Assembly: GCA_017871115.1 (NCBI GenBank)
Contig: JAFCIZ010000001.1
Location: forward strand, 3,019,501-3,083,500
Direction: 5' to 3'
DNA length: 64,000 nucleotides
From: Cunninghamella blakesleeana
Taxonomy: Eukaryota > Mucoromycota > Mucoromycetes > Mucorales > Cunninghamellaceae
Shown: positions 40,073-52,158 of the stretch, piece after piece
How the letters are laid out: every line of letters begins with the position of its first letter
Position numbering within the stretch: position 1 is the stretch's first letter
Made by a program: the position numbers and the translations under genes
Notes under the pieces: generated by a model
The model's database searches: none
The model's input: the letters and a program-made list of their open reading frames with translations, nothing else
Told to the model about the DNA's origin: nothing

Positions 40073-41153
40073 GATATTTATTGATATTTGCTTTCATCAA
40101 TTAAAAAAATTGATTTTTAATTCAAATCCAAGTTGCTATCGCCTTTATTCCTTTTTTTTTAATGAACCTTGAATAAAGGAAATATTTATGCTGTTGTTTG
40201 CACTTTATCATTCACTTCATATGATCCTAATAATTATTTTACTACATATAGCAGTATTTCCATTTTAACTGCTATGGCACTACCAAATATAGTTAGAAGT
40301 AAAAAATCATTTGCAGCATATATATTGTTTAACTGTTAGTATAAGTGATAGGTGTTTGTAAGTTTTTAGTGATACTGTTATATGACCCTATCCTTTTATT
40401 TTATTTATATCTTCTGTTTTTATTCTTTTTTTTGATAATTTAAACTTCCCCCTTTGTCAACGTGTCGGATGGCGAATTTTGCATAATTTATTTTCTTTTT
40501 TTCCAACTTTTAATGCTATTAATTGTTGAAATAGATGGAGACGAAATTCCAGTGTTGAAATTACTAAACATATTACTTTTATAGGCTAAAAATCAAATAT
40601 ATATATATATAAGTCAGTAACATTATAAATAAACGATTCTGTAGTTGTATATATTATTTATCATGCTATATTACTTACCACTATTAAAACCACCAGCTTC
40701 ATTAGATTAGTTTAATTTATATGAATACGATATGGTAACTTTTCATTAATTTTTCTTTTTTTATTATCCTTAATATTATGGCTGCCTATTAATATAATAA
40801 ATAGAGTAAATTAAATATTAATATAAAGATATCCAAATATTAAAAAAAATTGAAAAAACATATGCAAGATATTTACCTTTAATTATTTAACATATACCGA
40901 TTTTATATTTATATTTTATTTATTTAAAAGCCTTTATAAATTTTACCTACATATAATGCAAGTATTAGTATTCATTATGTTAACTATTACAAAAATCAAA
41001 GCTCAAAAAAAATGTATTTAGCAATTTCCAAATTTGGAACTGACTGATTTTTAAAAAAAAAAATATAGATAAAAAATTTTTTAAAGTTCATCCTATAATT
41101 TTCTTTTTTTTTTCAACTCTTTTATTTTTTTTTAAACAATAAAAAAATATAAA
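40073..41153. other. Intergenic upstream of the purine permease
   Basis: About 1.1 kb, AT-rich. A less AT-rich patch, TTCCCCCTTTGTCAACGTGTCGGATGG, lies near 40446-40472. The final 60 bases before the permease start are T-rich then A-rich. No gene is supported. Confidence 0.4.
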
Positions 41154-43829
41154 ATGGAGAACAATAGTAAATATTTAAATGAGCCGTCCTTATCAACTTT
41201 AAAAACATATGAAGAAACAGAAAGTGTTAAATCCTCGCAAAAGCAATTCTCAGCTTATGAATCAGTTGAAAAACCTTTATGGCAAGTAGTTAGAGAACAA
41301 GTCAAAACAAAAGAAGGTTGGTGGGGAAGTTTAGGTTGGGCACAACTTTGTTTACCTACTCTTTTCCTCAAAGATAAAAAAGTGGCTACATTTTGGGGTT
41401 TAAATAGTCGTTTACCTTTAGGTTTAGCTGTTATTCTTGGATTTCAACATAGGTAAATATATATATATATATATATATTATTTTAATTTATTTAAAAAAT
41501 AACAATTTATATAAATATAATATAATACCATATTAATATACGTATATTTTTTTTTATTTTATTTATTTAGTTTAGCTATGGTAAAACTTAACTGAATAAT
41601 AGAATATTTATTTTATATTCTAAAATTAATTGTTGCTATTATTATTTTTCTCTTATAAAAAATGATTATGATTTAGATATCAGGTATTGTTACACCAATT
41701 TTGTTGATGACAGGTGCAGGATCTACCTCATTGAATTTAGAAGTAGCAGACCAACAATACTTGTTATCGGCAGCATTGATCACGTCAGCCTTCTTATCAA
41801 CTATTCAAATTACAAGATTTAAAATATTTAAAACAAGATACTTCCTTGGTTCCGGGCTTTTGTCAATGATCGGCCCAAATTTCGCATCGATTCCTGCCTG
41901 TAGTGCAGTAATTAAAAATATGTATTCCAACGGTTATTGTCCAACAGAAATCTTACCTGATGGATCTATAAAAAATTTGCCTTGTCCAAAGGCATGGGGA
42001 GCTATTTTAGGAACTTCAATGGTATGCAGTTTGTTTGAAATAGGTATTAGCTTCCTTCCTCCAAAAACAATCCGTCGTGTCTTTCCTCCTGCTGTCTCTG
42101 GTGCTACTATTTTATTGATTGGTTGCTCTGTTATTAAATCTGCTCTTGATGATTGGGCTGGAGGTATATTAAAAAAAATGGGCATAAATATGAAATAATA
42201 ATAAGAATAATAAAAAAGGTGGGAGGGATTACATTTTTATTTTTGATTGATATTATTATTATTGTTACTATTATTTATAATTATTTATCCATTTACTTAA
42301 ATATAGGTGCTGCTTGTTCTGGAAGACCTGATGGTTTCTTTTCTTTATGTCCAAACATAAATGCACCTCATGCTTTACCTTGGGGAAGTCCTCAGTATAT
42401 TGGGCTTGGTTTTTCAGTATTTGCTACTATCATTCTAATTGAAAATTTTGGATCTGCTTTTATGAAAAACGCTCAAGTAAAATAAAACAATAAGAAAATG
42501 GATTAATAAATGGTATATATCTTCATTGCATTAACTAATCATTATTTTTTCTTTTTCTTTTTTTAAATATAAATAAATAGATTGTACTTGGCTTAATTGT
42601 TGGAACTATCATTGCAGCAGCTACTGGATATGTGGATTCAACTTCTATTGATAATGCTCCACCTGTTACATTTGTATGGACAAGAACTTTTCCTATTTCC
42701 GTTTACGGCCCTGCCATCATTCCCTTTTTGATCGTTTACTTGGATAATATATTAGAAAGCATTGGTAATCATTACATACATTCACATGCATACATATATG
42801 CATACATACATATACGTATATACATAAACATAAACTACGTTGAGTTTATATTATATTTTATGTACATATTTTACTTATAAATATTATATTTATTACATAT
42901 ATATAGGTGACATTACTGCAACCTGTGATGTAAGTGGTGTAGAAGTAGAAGGGGAGCAATTTGAATCTCGTGTACAAGGTGGATTACTTGCTGATGGATT
43001 TGGTTCTTTAATTGCTGCTTGTATGACTTTATCTCCAATGGTTACTTTTGCTCAAAACAACGGTGTTATTGCTTTAACAAGGTTAGTCTACATATATATA
43101 TATATATATGATTATTTATTTTATCATTATTATTATTTAAAAAAAAGTAATTAGTTTTTTAATCATCGATTCTTTTTTTTTTTTTATCTTTTTATTTTAA
43201 AAAAATAGATGTGCTAATCGTGTAGCTGGATATTTCTGTTGTTTATTTTTATTGATCTATGGAATTTTTGGTAAAATCTCCTCTGTATTTTTAGTCATTC
43301 CAGCACCTGTTCTTGGAGGAATGAATGCATTTTTGTTTGCATCAGTTACAGTATCTGGTATTCGTATCTTGGCTTATTTACCTTGGACCCGTCGTGATCG
43401 TTTCATAATCACTTGTGCATTATCGTTAGGATTAGGTGTTTTGTTAACTCCAGGTAATAAAAAGGCTTATCAGCTTAAGATATATATAAAATTTATAACA
43501 TAGTTAAAATATATCTTAATAATAATGATCATTTTTATTTAGATTGGTTCTCGTATGTGTTTTCATATAAGGGAGATAATGAAAATTTAAAAGGATTTTT
43601 AAGTGCCATTCAAACAGTGGTAGGAACATCTTATTGTATTGGATCCATTTTATGTATCTTTTTAAATCTAGTTGTACCAAAAGAATGGGGTACTACTAGC
43701 TTAGCTGAAGAAGAAGAAAAGAGAAGAAAAGAGTTGAATGAAGTACGTGATGGATTTTTACAAAGTGATATTGCTGAAGAACATTCTATGACCAACATTG
43801 GCGTTTTACCTACTTCTGAAAACAGATAG
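41154..43829 (+). CDS. NCS2/NAT purine permease (UapA/UapC type)
   Basis: Plasma-membrane nucleobase symporter, by family a xanthine/uric acid:H+ transporter. Eight exons (41154-41452, 41571-41580, 41677-42163, 42307-42476, 42581-42764, 42907-43081, 43209-43453, 43543-43829) give about 618 residues with about 14 membrane segments. The TM1 motif GFQHSLAM carries the Gln-His of the NAT family. LILIGCSVIK-like helices and VYGPAIIPFLIVYLDNILES follow. The NAT signature QNNGVIALTR near residues 433-442 fits (Q/E/P)NxGxxxxT(R/K/G). The acidic Glu/Lys-rich tail (AEEEEKRRKELNEV) is typical of the regulatory C-terminus. The Asn after Gln in the signature suggests a xanthine/urate rather than ascorbate carrier; exact specificity is inference. 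Exon 2 is only 10 bases. Confidence 0.92.
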
Positions 43830-44866
43830 AACAACAACAACAAAATAGAGAACAATTCATAATTCTGTCATTTGCATTCATTATTTTTTTATAGACTATA
43901 TTTTGTATAATTTAATTTAGAAAGAAAAAAAAATATATATATAGACAATTAAAAATTAAACTCAAGAAAAACATCCATTATTAGAAAGTACTTTTTTATA
44001 TCAAAATAAATAAACAGATAAAATCAAACAATCAGTAATTTTTACCGGGTATGGCTCCGTTGTATAAAATCAAGTATATAATTTTCATTTTTAAAACATA
44101 ATAATATATAGAAAAGCCAATATATTTTACAAACTTGTTATGAAAACATGTGGAAAAATATTTATGATTCTTAATGTATCCTGATATACATATACATATA
44201 TTCTGATAAAAATGTTGGAGTGTTGTTGTCCATTAATATTATTATTTATACTGAAGATTATACCTTTAATGTTAAATAAAATACCAATAATAATAATAAT
44301 AATGTTATTATTATTATTGTTAGAATTACTTCCCAATCATATATGCTACTCTAATGTCGTTTTAGCAAGACTTAATGGGAGTTCAGTAGCAACATATTTT
44401 TATTACTTACTAAATAAATTCTACCCACTTTTTTTATTTTTAAAAAAAGCCAATGATCTATTATTTTCAAACGTGCTTTATATGTCAAGATTAAAACTGA
44501 TGAAAGAGAATCACTATAAAAGATATAGATATTACAAACATGATTACTTTTTAAACTTGATTTACCTTGTTATCATATATATATATATATATATTGTGAT
44601 TAACTTTTTTATAGATTCATATATCCTTTCCTAAAATTATTTTTTTTCACCAGTAATTTTTTAAATATAAACCACCTTTTTATTTCTTTAATCCGTTAAT
44701 ATTAAATAAAATACTCAACATTCTTACAAATATAATTAAAATAGTCTAAAACATATATATATATATGTATAATAATTATTCTGCTGTTTACATTTTATTA
44801 TTATCATAATTATTATTATTATTTCGTATATAATTGAATCTATATGCATATATATATATATATATA
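43830..44866. other. Intergenic between convergent 3' ends
   Basis: About 1 kb between the permease (+) and Rax1-like (-) stops. An open frame of 140 codons on the plus strand (44212-44634) is mostly Leu/Ile from AT-rich sequence, with no recognisable domain, so I do not call it. TA tracts lie near 44577-44593 and 44850-44867. Confidence 0.4.
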
Positions 44867-46174
44867 TTATAATCTCTTCCCGGGAATAGAACAAAAAATA
44901 ACTAATAGAGTTGTTATTAATATTATCATGACGATTAATAAAGATATGGATCGTTGACGAAGTATATTTCTAACTTTTGTTTGTTTGATGGCATTAAATT
45001 TAAAAGTAGTTGTTTCACTATTAATATGGATATAAAAAAATAAAAAAATTATCAACCTATTAGTCAAGATAAAATATTCTTTTTTCTTAATACAAATATA
45101 TACTATATTGTTTTATATCTCTTACCTAATATTAAAAAAGAGTACCCAAATAGGGTCTAAACCACATATACTCGAACATAAACAATAAACAGCAACGGAA
45201 ATAGGAATGATTCCCCATAAACGTTTTGACCAAGGAGAGATATTTAAAAAGATTAAAGAGAATTCCAAAGTAAAACCAATTAATAGAGATAAAAAGCCAA
45301 CACCTAATCTACCAATTTGTTGAGGTAAAGTTAAATTCATAAAAACCTTATAACGAATGAATAAAGTAAAAGAGTATTCCAATAAAATTTGAACATAACG
45401 TTTAGCATGCTGAAAAATAATAGGATTTTCTATTCCACCACCATTTTGCTGTTGTTGAGTAAACGATTTAATGATTTGATCACGTATATTGGTCGGTAAT
45501 TGAATTAATTCTTTTTCTGCATGAGGAACAATATAATGTAAATAAATTCTTTCAATTGTGTCAATCAAATCTAATTCAGATGGTTGGTGTTGCGGTAAAC
45601 TGGATTGACTACTATTACTATTATTTGCTGTAGATGATACGGTATTCATTGTTGACCGTTTATTATGATTATGATTATGGTTTTGATTAATAGCAGTAGT
45701 AGTAGAAAATAAAGAAGGGGAAGAAGAGGACTGTAATAAAAGTAGTTGAGTTAATATTTCAGGTTGGTCGGTTATATTGGCTGTGGTATTATTATTATTA
45801 TTATTACTATTACTATTATTATTATTATTATTATTGTTATTGTTATTGTTACTATTATTATTATTTGTAGTGGTATTTATTGTAGTGGATGATAGTGTCT
45901 TTTTATTTAATTTTTTCTGTTGTTGTTTCATATATCTACGATATAATACTTCCGCTTGTTGAACATCTAACCAAAAATCTAAAAGATATTCCATATGTAA
46001 TCTGTCCCTTAATATGATATAATAATTGTATAGGCAAACTGGTGGTCTGCTTTTACGTTGCAACACTTCATCTAAGGTAGGCAATTGTTCCAATAAACGT
46101 AATATATATTCTCTTGTAGGTGTTGCAAGTGAAAATGAATGAGGTTCATTATGATATGATCTAACTTTTTCCAT
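44867..46174 (-). CDS. Rax1-like RGS-domain membrane protein
   Basis: Two exons (45126-46174, 44867-45017) give about 399 residues. An RGS-like region starts at LPTLDEVLQRKSRPPVCLYN and continues through LRDRLHMEYLLDFWLDVQQA. It is interrupted by about 120 residues of Asn/Ser/Gln low complexity, including a long Asn run, then resumes with DLIDTIERIYLHYIVPHAEK and a segment ending FIRYKVF. Three membrane segments follow: LGVGFLSLLIGFTLEFSLIF, LWGIIPISVAVYCLCSSICG and, in exon 2, LLIVMIILITTLLVIFCSIP. A split RGS domain followed by three helices is the layout of yeast Rax1, which works with Rax2 in bud-site and polarity marking. The role in this fungus is inferred. Confidence 0.75.
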
Positions 46175-46628
46175 CTTGTATAATTAATAATATAGAGAAA
46201 GGGAAAAGAGGGAAAATGAAAGAAATCATATTCTTCTCCTTTTATAAAAAATAACATAAGGGAGAGAAAGTAAATAGAAAGAAAAAATTAAGGGGCTAAC
46301 TTTTTAATTTTTCAAAAAAAAAAAGTCGAGTCTAAAAATGGAAATGTAGGCCATATTTAATATAAACTGACCATAATCAAATATATAAACATATAAAAAA
46401 TTAAATGTTTTTTAACATGTAAAGAAGAAAGTGTAGAAGAAAGTATAGAAGAAAGTATAAACGTATTTATTATTTTTAAAAACTTTAAATGTTATTGAGG
46501 ATTATTTTTTATAGATTCTGAGATTTAAAAATTGAAAATTGAAAAAATTTAATCTATGGTTTCAATTTCTTTCTTTCACTTTTTATTTTTTTATTTTTTA
46601 TTTAATATACAACAAAAAAAAAAAAATC
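46175..46628. promoter_or_regulatory. Divergent intergenic region, Rax1-like / Bax-inhibitor-1-like
   Basis: 454 bases between divergent starts. A short tandem repeat, GAAGAAAGT(G/A)TAGAAGAAAGTATAGAAG, lies at about 46420-46455, and poly-A is near the right start. Confidence 0.45.
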
Positions 46629-47529
46629 ATGTCAGAACATACTCTTATTTTACCGACACATAATTCATATACTAATAATAATCCAACGCTTATCAGATAT
46701 CATTCAAGTCAAGTGGATTTTGATTTATTTGGTTCAACTGTTTGTAGATGTTCAATAGCTTCTCAAATGAGTAAGTCAATTAAATATTATTATTTTATTT
46801 TATTATTACTATTATTTATTATTATTATCGTATTCTTATATTCCTTTTTTATTTTTTATCTATCTTTCTATTAAATATATATTAGAGTTTGTACAAAAAG
46901 TAATGTTAATAGTCATTTGCCAATTGTATAGCACATTAATATTTACGGTGAGTTTACAAAATGCTCGATTAACTTGGGACTGGTTACAAATAAGGTTAGA
47001 AAGTACCTGTTTGGTTTCAACTTTATATATATATATATATAAACATAAACACATATATTTATTTATTTATCTTATTGTTATTTTCCTTATTATTGTTATT
47101 ATTTAAAATAGTATTCTAACTTGGTGGATCCCTTTATTACCTTGTATATTAACGGCTTTATTGATAATTTGGCAACTTTGGTACCTGTATTTTCATTTAG
47201 TTCCTTCAGCTAGAATAATACTATTAGTTATATTCACTTTATTATCCTCTTTTATCACTAGTGAAATAGGTAATAATAACGATATTCATATATGGGTTTT
47301 GATATATGATGATCAGCTAGAAATACATAAAAAAAATCACTAATATATATATATATATTATTCTATTTTAAATAGTGGTTATGTTTTGCTATGAAGATGG
47401 TTTATTGATTATGAATATGGTTGGATTTGGTCTCATAGCATTTTATATATATACATTTCAACATAAATATAATTTTTCAGGTCCAAGCCCATGGTAAATT
47501 TAAATAAAATATAAGAGATATAAAATCAC

Positions 47530-47575
<46 letters not shown>

Positions 47576-47914
47576 TACTTGTTGTACTTATACATCATGT
47601 TCATGCTTGATTATTATTTTAGGTTTTTAGGAATGGGAACAATTTGTTTTAATTCATTATGGTTACGACAATTTTTTCATTTGGACGCATTAGAAATATT
47701 GATACCAATAGGTTTAGCTGGATTAGTGTGTACTTATATATTATTAGATTTATATTATATCATGGATAATTTAACAACGGATGATGTGATCCTTGCAAAT
47801 GCCAGTCTTTTTATTGATTTATTATATCCCATGCGATGTTTACATAATATATGTGAACTCTCAGATAACCTTAATTTACTAGATACACTCTATCCTGGCC
47901 CAATCGTAGTGTAA
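46629..47914 (+). CDS. Bax inhibitor-1 family (TMBIM/Lifeguard) membrane protein
   Basis: Seven-helix membrane protein of about 272 residues from five exons (46629-46770, 46886-46994, 47112-47269, 47376-47493, 47623-47914). The family start RKxF-like block is KFVQKVMLIVICQLYSTLIF. Hydrophobic segments follow: WWIPLLPCILTALLIIWQLW, ARIILLVIFTLLSSFITSEI, GLLIMNMVGFGLIAFYIYTF, FLGMGTICFNSLWLRQFF and LEILIPIGLAGLVCTYILLD. The C-terminal signature is DDVILANASLFIDLLYP with its Asp residues, and then LDTLYPGPIVV. Relatives are pH-sensitive Ca2+ leak proteins of ER, Golgi or vacuole that modulate stress and cell death; yeast has Bxi1/Ybh3. The protein is compact, with no long N-terminal Pro-rich tail. 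Confidence 0.85.
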
Positions 47915-48421
47915 TACCTATTTATTATACTTGTATACATACATTTATTATACACTTTTGCTTTTTGTTTTTTTTTTTTTTTTGTCACTCTTATTATATC
48001 ATTATCATTATAACCATTATTATTATTCTTATTATTCATAAATATAGTATGTATTTTATTCAATAGACATTAAAATGAAAAAATAAAATAAAATAAAATA
48101 ATGAATAAACAATTGATCTAAAAAAACCAATTCAAATGGATAAAAAAAGATGATCATATAATATTTATAGTGCTGCCATTATAATTATATTACTATTTAT
48201 AAATAAAGTATGTATTTTATTTAATAGATATTAAAATGAAAATATAAATGATTAAAGAAAAGAATGATGAAAAAGAAAAAAAGAACTTGAAATAATAATT
48301 AAATTATTGATTTAAAAATAATAGAAAAAAAAATTTAAACTAATAATAATAAAAAGAATTAAAAATTAATTAATAATACAAATGGTATGAAAATATGATG
48401 ATCATTAAAAAAAAAAGGCCT
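47915..48421. repeat. Convergent 3' region with imperfect duplication
   Basis: 507 bases between the BI-1-like (+) and Vtc4 (-) stops. Two copies of a block (about 48030-48085 and 48190-48245), sharing AGTATGTATTTTATT, AATAGA and ATTAAAATGAAAA, lie about 165 bases apart. This looks like an old tandem duplication inside the 3' UTR space. A poly-T run is at about 47968-47983. Confidence 0.4.
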
Positions 48422-50836
48422 TTAACGGAATCTAAGATAAAAGTTTACAATAAGAGCACCAATTAATAATACACATAATACAGCAGGACCCCAAATATCA
48501 TCATATCTTCCAAGAATACGTCGATTGATCATATAAGCACGTTTTTCGAATCGATATAAAGCATAAATAGCTACCACAGCTGAAATACCAATAAAGACAC
48601 CACCACTAATACGAGCCATGTCATCACCAAAATTCAATAAATTAAGAGCTACTGTTAATAATAGAGCACAGAATTGTAACCAAGAAATAAAAGTACGTTC
48701 ATTTGCAAAAAAGACTTTGGGTTCCACACGAACTTTGGTAATTCCAAATTCTTTTTTCTTTTCTTCCTTTTCTACTGCCTGAGGAGGAGCAATCACAGGA
48801 GTTCCAATAGGGACAGCTGTCATATCACTATCTCTCTTTTCGTTAAACTCTTTATTATGTTTTCTTTTTTCTTCTGCTGATTGAATTTTCCTTTGTGTTG
48901 CTTCGCTTTTATCCACAGCTGCCAATTCTTCGTATTGTGAACTGGTCATTGGGTATACTTTTTCATCTTCCTGTTGTGTTTGAGATTGAATATAATCATC
49001 TTCATGAACATGTTGTTTATCAAAGTCATCATTTTCAGTTGTATTGGTTGTCGTATCGTGCAAAATATATCCATGTGTATTATTGTTATTACGTTGAGAT
49101 AATTTACGTTGAGATAAAACACTATTAGCCCGATGAGCCACCATATTCATACGGTTATTTTCTTGCTTCATAGCATTACTATAGTGGCCATCAATCAAAG
49201 GTTTAAAGGATTTTGAACGAGAGAGACCAAAGTTAGTAGAACGAGGCTTACGAATATCTAATTCCAATTCTGATAACCACCAAGGTAATAAAGGCATATT
49301 ATCACGGTAAAAATGAGAAGCCCCGTGTAAGTATTTAGAAAATCGTGGGACTTCATGAACAAGATGGGATTCAATCAAGTTGGTTAACCATTCAGGAGGT
49401 TCTTGACCAAGATGGGTTTGAAGTTTGGTTTCCAAGACAGCATAAGGAAAACGTAAAATTTCCATATCATCCAAATAACGGAAAGGAGTATCGATACCAA
49501 CATCAGAACGTCGCCATTCTTGTCCTTGTCGGCGCACTTTATCAAAGTTATCTTCACGAATAAAAGTCAAATCAGTATCTAAACTAACACGAACACGTTG
49601 ATCACCAGGGATTTGGAAAGCAGTACGATTATAAAATACACGTAAAACAGGATCCAAATTCTTTTCTTTTAAAGATGTTTGTATACCATTAGCAATAAAA
49701 TGAGTATCATTAACAACAGTTTCATCAGTTCCTTTTGCACGTAAACGTTGAGCTACTTCATCAGCAGTTAATTCTCCAGATACAAACTTTGCTACATCGG
49801 GTTCATCCAAACGGAAACGATCTTTAACAGAGGCACCATCTAACCAAGCTGCATGATGTGTTTTACGTTCAATAAATACATTTTTTGTATCATAAGGCCC
49901 ATACCTATATTATTATTATTATTATTTTTAAAAAAAAAAAAAAGGGAGTAATTAAAACCCATTTTTAAATGTAATTTTTTACTTTTTTTTTTTTAAAAAA
50001 AAAAAAAACTTCCCCACATTTCTTTAAAATAAAATAAAATAAACAACTTACCATCTAAAACGAATAGCTTCAGCGCCTTCATCACGTTGTAAACGACCAG
50101 TATATAATTCAAAGTCAGGATTATCATAATATATAGAAGAAATAGCAGCATCGGAGGCCTCAAAAGGTTTATCGTGGTTAAAAATTAAGACAGGTAAATG
50201 AAGCATAATAATAGCCTTGACTTCAGTAATATTATCAGGGTGAATCCAATATTTAGCGGTAGCTCTTTCAAAGGCATTTTGATCCCCACCAGCGGCAGAA
50301 TTACCTAGTTGAGGTTGACCTTTACGGCGACACATATCATGTAAATTAGAAATATAAACAATAGCTACTTCAAAACGTTGTTTATCCAAAGGTTTAGATC
50401 TTAATTGAGGTACAAAATCCATTTGTAAATTTAAACCGGTCCATTTATCATGCTTTTTCAAGATTTTTTGAAAACCAATATAATTTAAACGAGTAAATTT
50501 TGCTAGATCATTCACATCAAATAATACCTCTGTTAAGGCTTCATCCATGATTTCCCAGTTTTGATCAGATGCAAAAGATGGATTATTGGTAAATGTGCGA
50601 ATAGATCTTTCACAATAGTTGATTCTTGCTTCGACTTCGGTTAATTTGGCATTCACAAAATCATATACTTTATCCAATTCATTTTCTAATAATGAAATAA
50701 AATCATTTTCATCATTTTCATTCCATGTATGGTCTTCTTGTCTAGACTTGAGCTCTGTTTTTAACACATCATACTGTATATAGGATAGTCTCCAAGGTAC
50801 AAATATTTCACTTTGTAAATAGGCACCGAATTTCAT
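48422..50836 (-). CDS. VTC4: Vacuolar transporter chaperone 4, polyphosphate polymerase
   Basis: Catalytic subunit of the VTC complex, which makes inorganic polyphosphate from ATP and threads it into the vacuole. Two exons (50052-50836, 48422-49904) give about 755 residues. The N-terminal SPX domain ([36 protein letters not shown]) senses inositol pyrophosphates. The TTM tunnel domain follows. It has the paired Arg of AIRFRWYGPYD near 259-262, Lys in VFIERKTH, Arg in [15 protein letters not shown], Glu in VLETKLQ and Lys in [10 protein letters not shown], matching the catalytic set of yeast Vtc4. The C-terminal DUF202 has three helices from [20 protein letters not shown]. Because the catalytic residues are kept, I prefer Vtc4 over the regulatory Vtc2/Vtc3. 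Confidence 0.9.
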
Positions 50837-51832
50837 AACAATAAATTAATAATAAGATAGATTGTTATAGAAATAAAATGGATAGAATAAAAAAGATATA
50901 ATATAATAATATAGTAACTTGCACTTGTAAAAAAATAAAATAGAAAAGTGAAGAGAAAAAAAGAAATAAAATAAAAAAAATAAGATTTTCAATTTTATAT
51001 GAAACGAAATCATAAAAAAAAAGTCAAGCCTAGACTCCGCTCATATGAACCCAGTAATACAAAAAATTATGCTTTATATTCCGTGTTGACCAAAACAGGA
51101 ATAGCTTTTGTTAAAAAATATTTGCATTAAAATAACAAACAAACATTGATACTATATTTATTTATATATATAAAACATATCATACACCTCTTCTCTTTTT
51201 TTATATATTTAATTGTATTATTGATCTTTATTTTTTTTTAATTTTTTTGATTTTCTATTCTTCATTTACCTATCCTTTTTTTTTTTTTAATATATAGTTA
51301 ATCGGTCCTATTATGGAAACATGGTTTCTCCAATATAAAAAAAGAAAGAACCCTGGCTAACAGTAAAACCCCATTCATCCTTTTCTTTCCATAGAACAAT
51401 TAGAATACCGACATCAATCATGATGGTTTTACCGAATCTTCAATGTTTAATAATAAAAAAAAAAAAAATATATGATTAAATGATTAAAAATAATTAATAA
51501 ATGTTAATTATATAATAACAATACGTATCGATTTTTTTTTAAAAAAAAAAATGACGTACATACTTGTGTATTAAAAAAATAAAAAAAACATTACAATTAA
51601 TAAAAACCATAGTAATGAATCATTAAATAATATCATTTTACACACACATACACACACACACATATATATATATATATATGTTATATAAATAAAGTTCTAT
51701 GTATTGATGTTTATGGTTTTTTAAAAAAATAAAATAAAAATATATTCGGTTGAATAGTATATTATATTACTTTAAATAAAAATAAAAAAAAACTCAGACT
51801 TGAACATAACCAATAGTTCTAGAAAAAATATC

Positions 51833-51876
<44 letters not shown>

Positions 51877-52158
51877 CAGTAGCGTATGTCGTTTCATCAT
51901 GTTTTATTTTTATTTTTTTAAAGTTAATAGAAGATTAGAATGTTCGCAGGACAGTTGAGCGAGTGAAAAGTAAAAGATTAATATATTTTTTTATCTATGT
52001 TTATAAGTGCGCGTGAAATAAAGTGTATGCGTATATGTATGTGTACATGAAAGGGAATTTAAAAAAAAAAAAAAAAAAAAAAGATCGACGTCGCTTTTAA
52101 TCCCTACCATTAGAAAATGATCCTTTTTTATATATTTTATTTTTTATTTTATTTTTTA
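50837..52158. other. Intergenic with long poly-A run
   Basis: About 1.3 kb between two minus-strand genes. The most AT-monotonous part is an uninterrupted run of about 29 A at 51836-51864, with a second poly-A at about 52061-52082. An (AC)n/(AT)n microsatellite lies at about 51641-51679. A mixed-composition block at 51305-51440 shows no frame or fold that I can support. No gene called. Confidence 0.5.

Noticed and set aside
44212..44634. 140-codon plus-strand frame
   Set aside because: It is mostly Leu/Ile/Tyr from AT-rich sequence, with no domain, no support from splice structure and a position in a convergent 3' interval. A short piece (NVVLARLNGSSVATY) looks slightly protein-like but is not enough for a call.
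45777..45962. Plus-strand frame rich in Leu
   Set aside because: It is the antisense reading of the Asn/Gln repeat in the Rax1-like gene. Other Leu/Ile/Val-rich frames (such as 750-977, 30152-30385 and 60160-60351) are shadows of the same kind.
48422..50836. Vtc2/Vtc3 assignment for the SPX-TTM-DUF202 protein
   Set aside because: The paired Arg, ERK Lys, tunnel Glu and SK Lys expected of the catalytic subunit are present, so Vtc4 fits better.
51305..51440. Possible small RNA gene in a higher-GC block
   Set aside because: No cloverleaf, snoRNA boxes or polymerase III boxes could be placed, and composition alone is not evidence.
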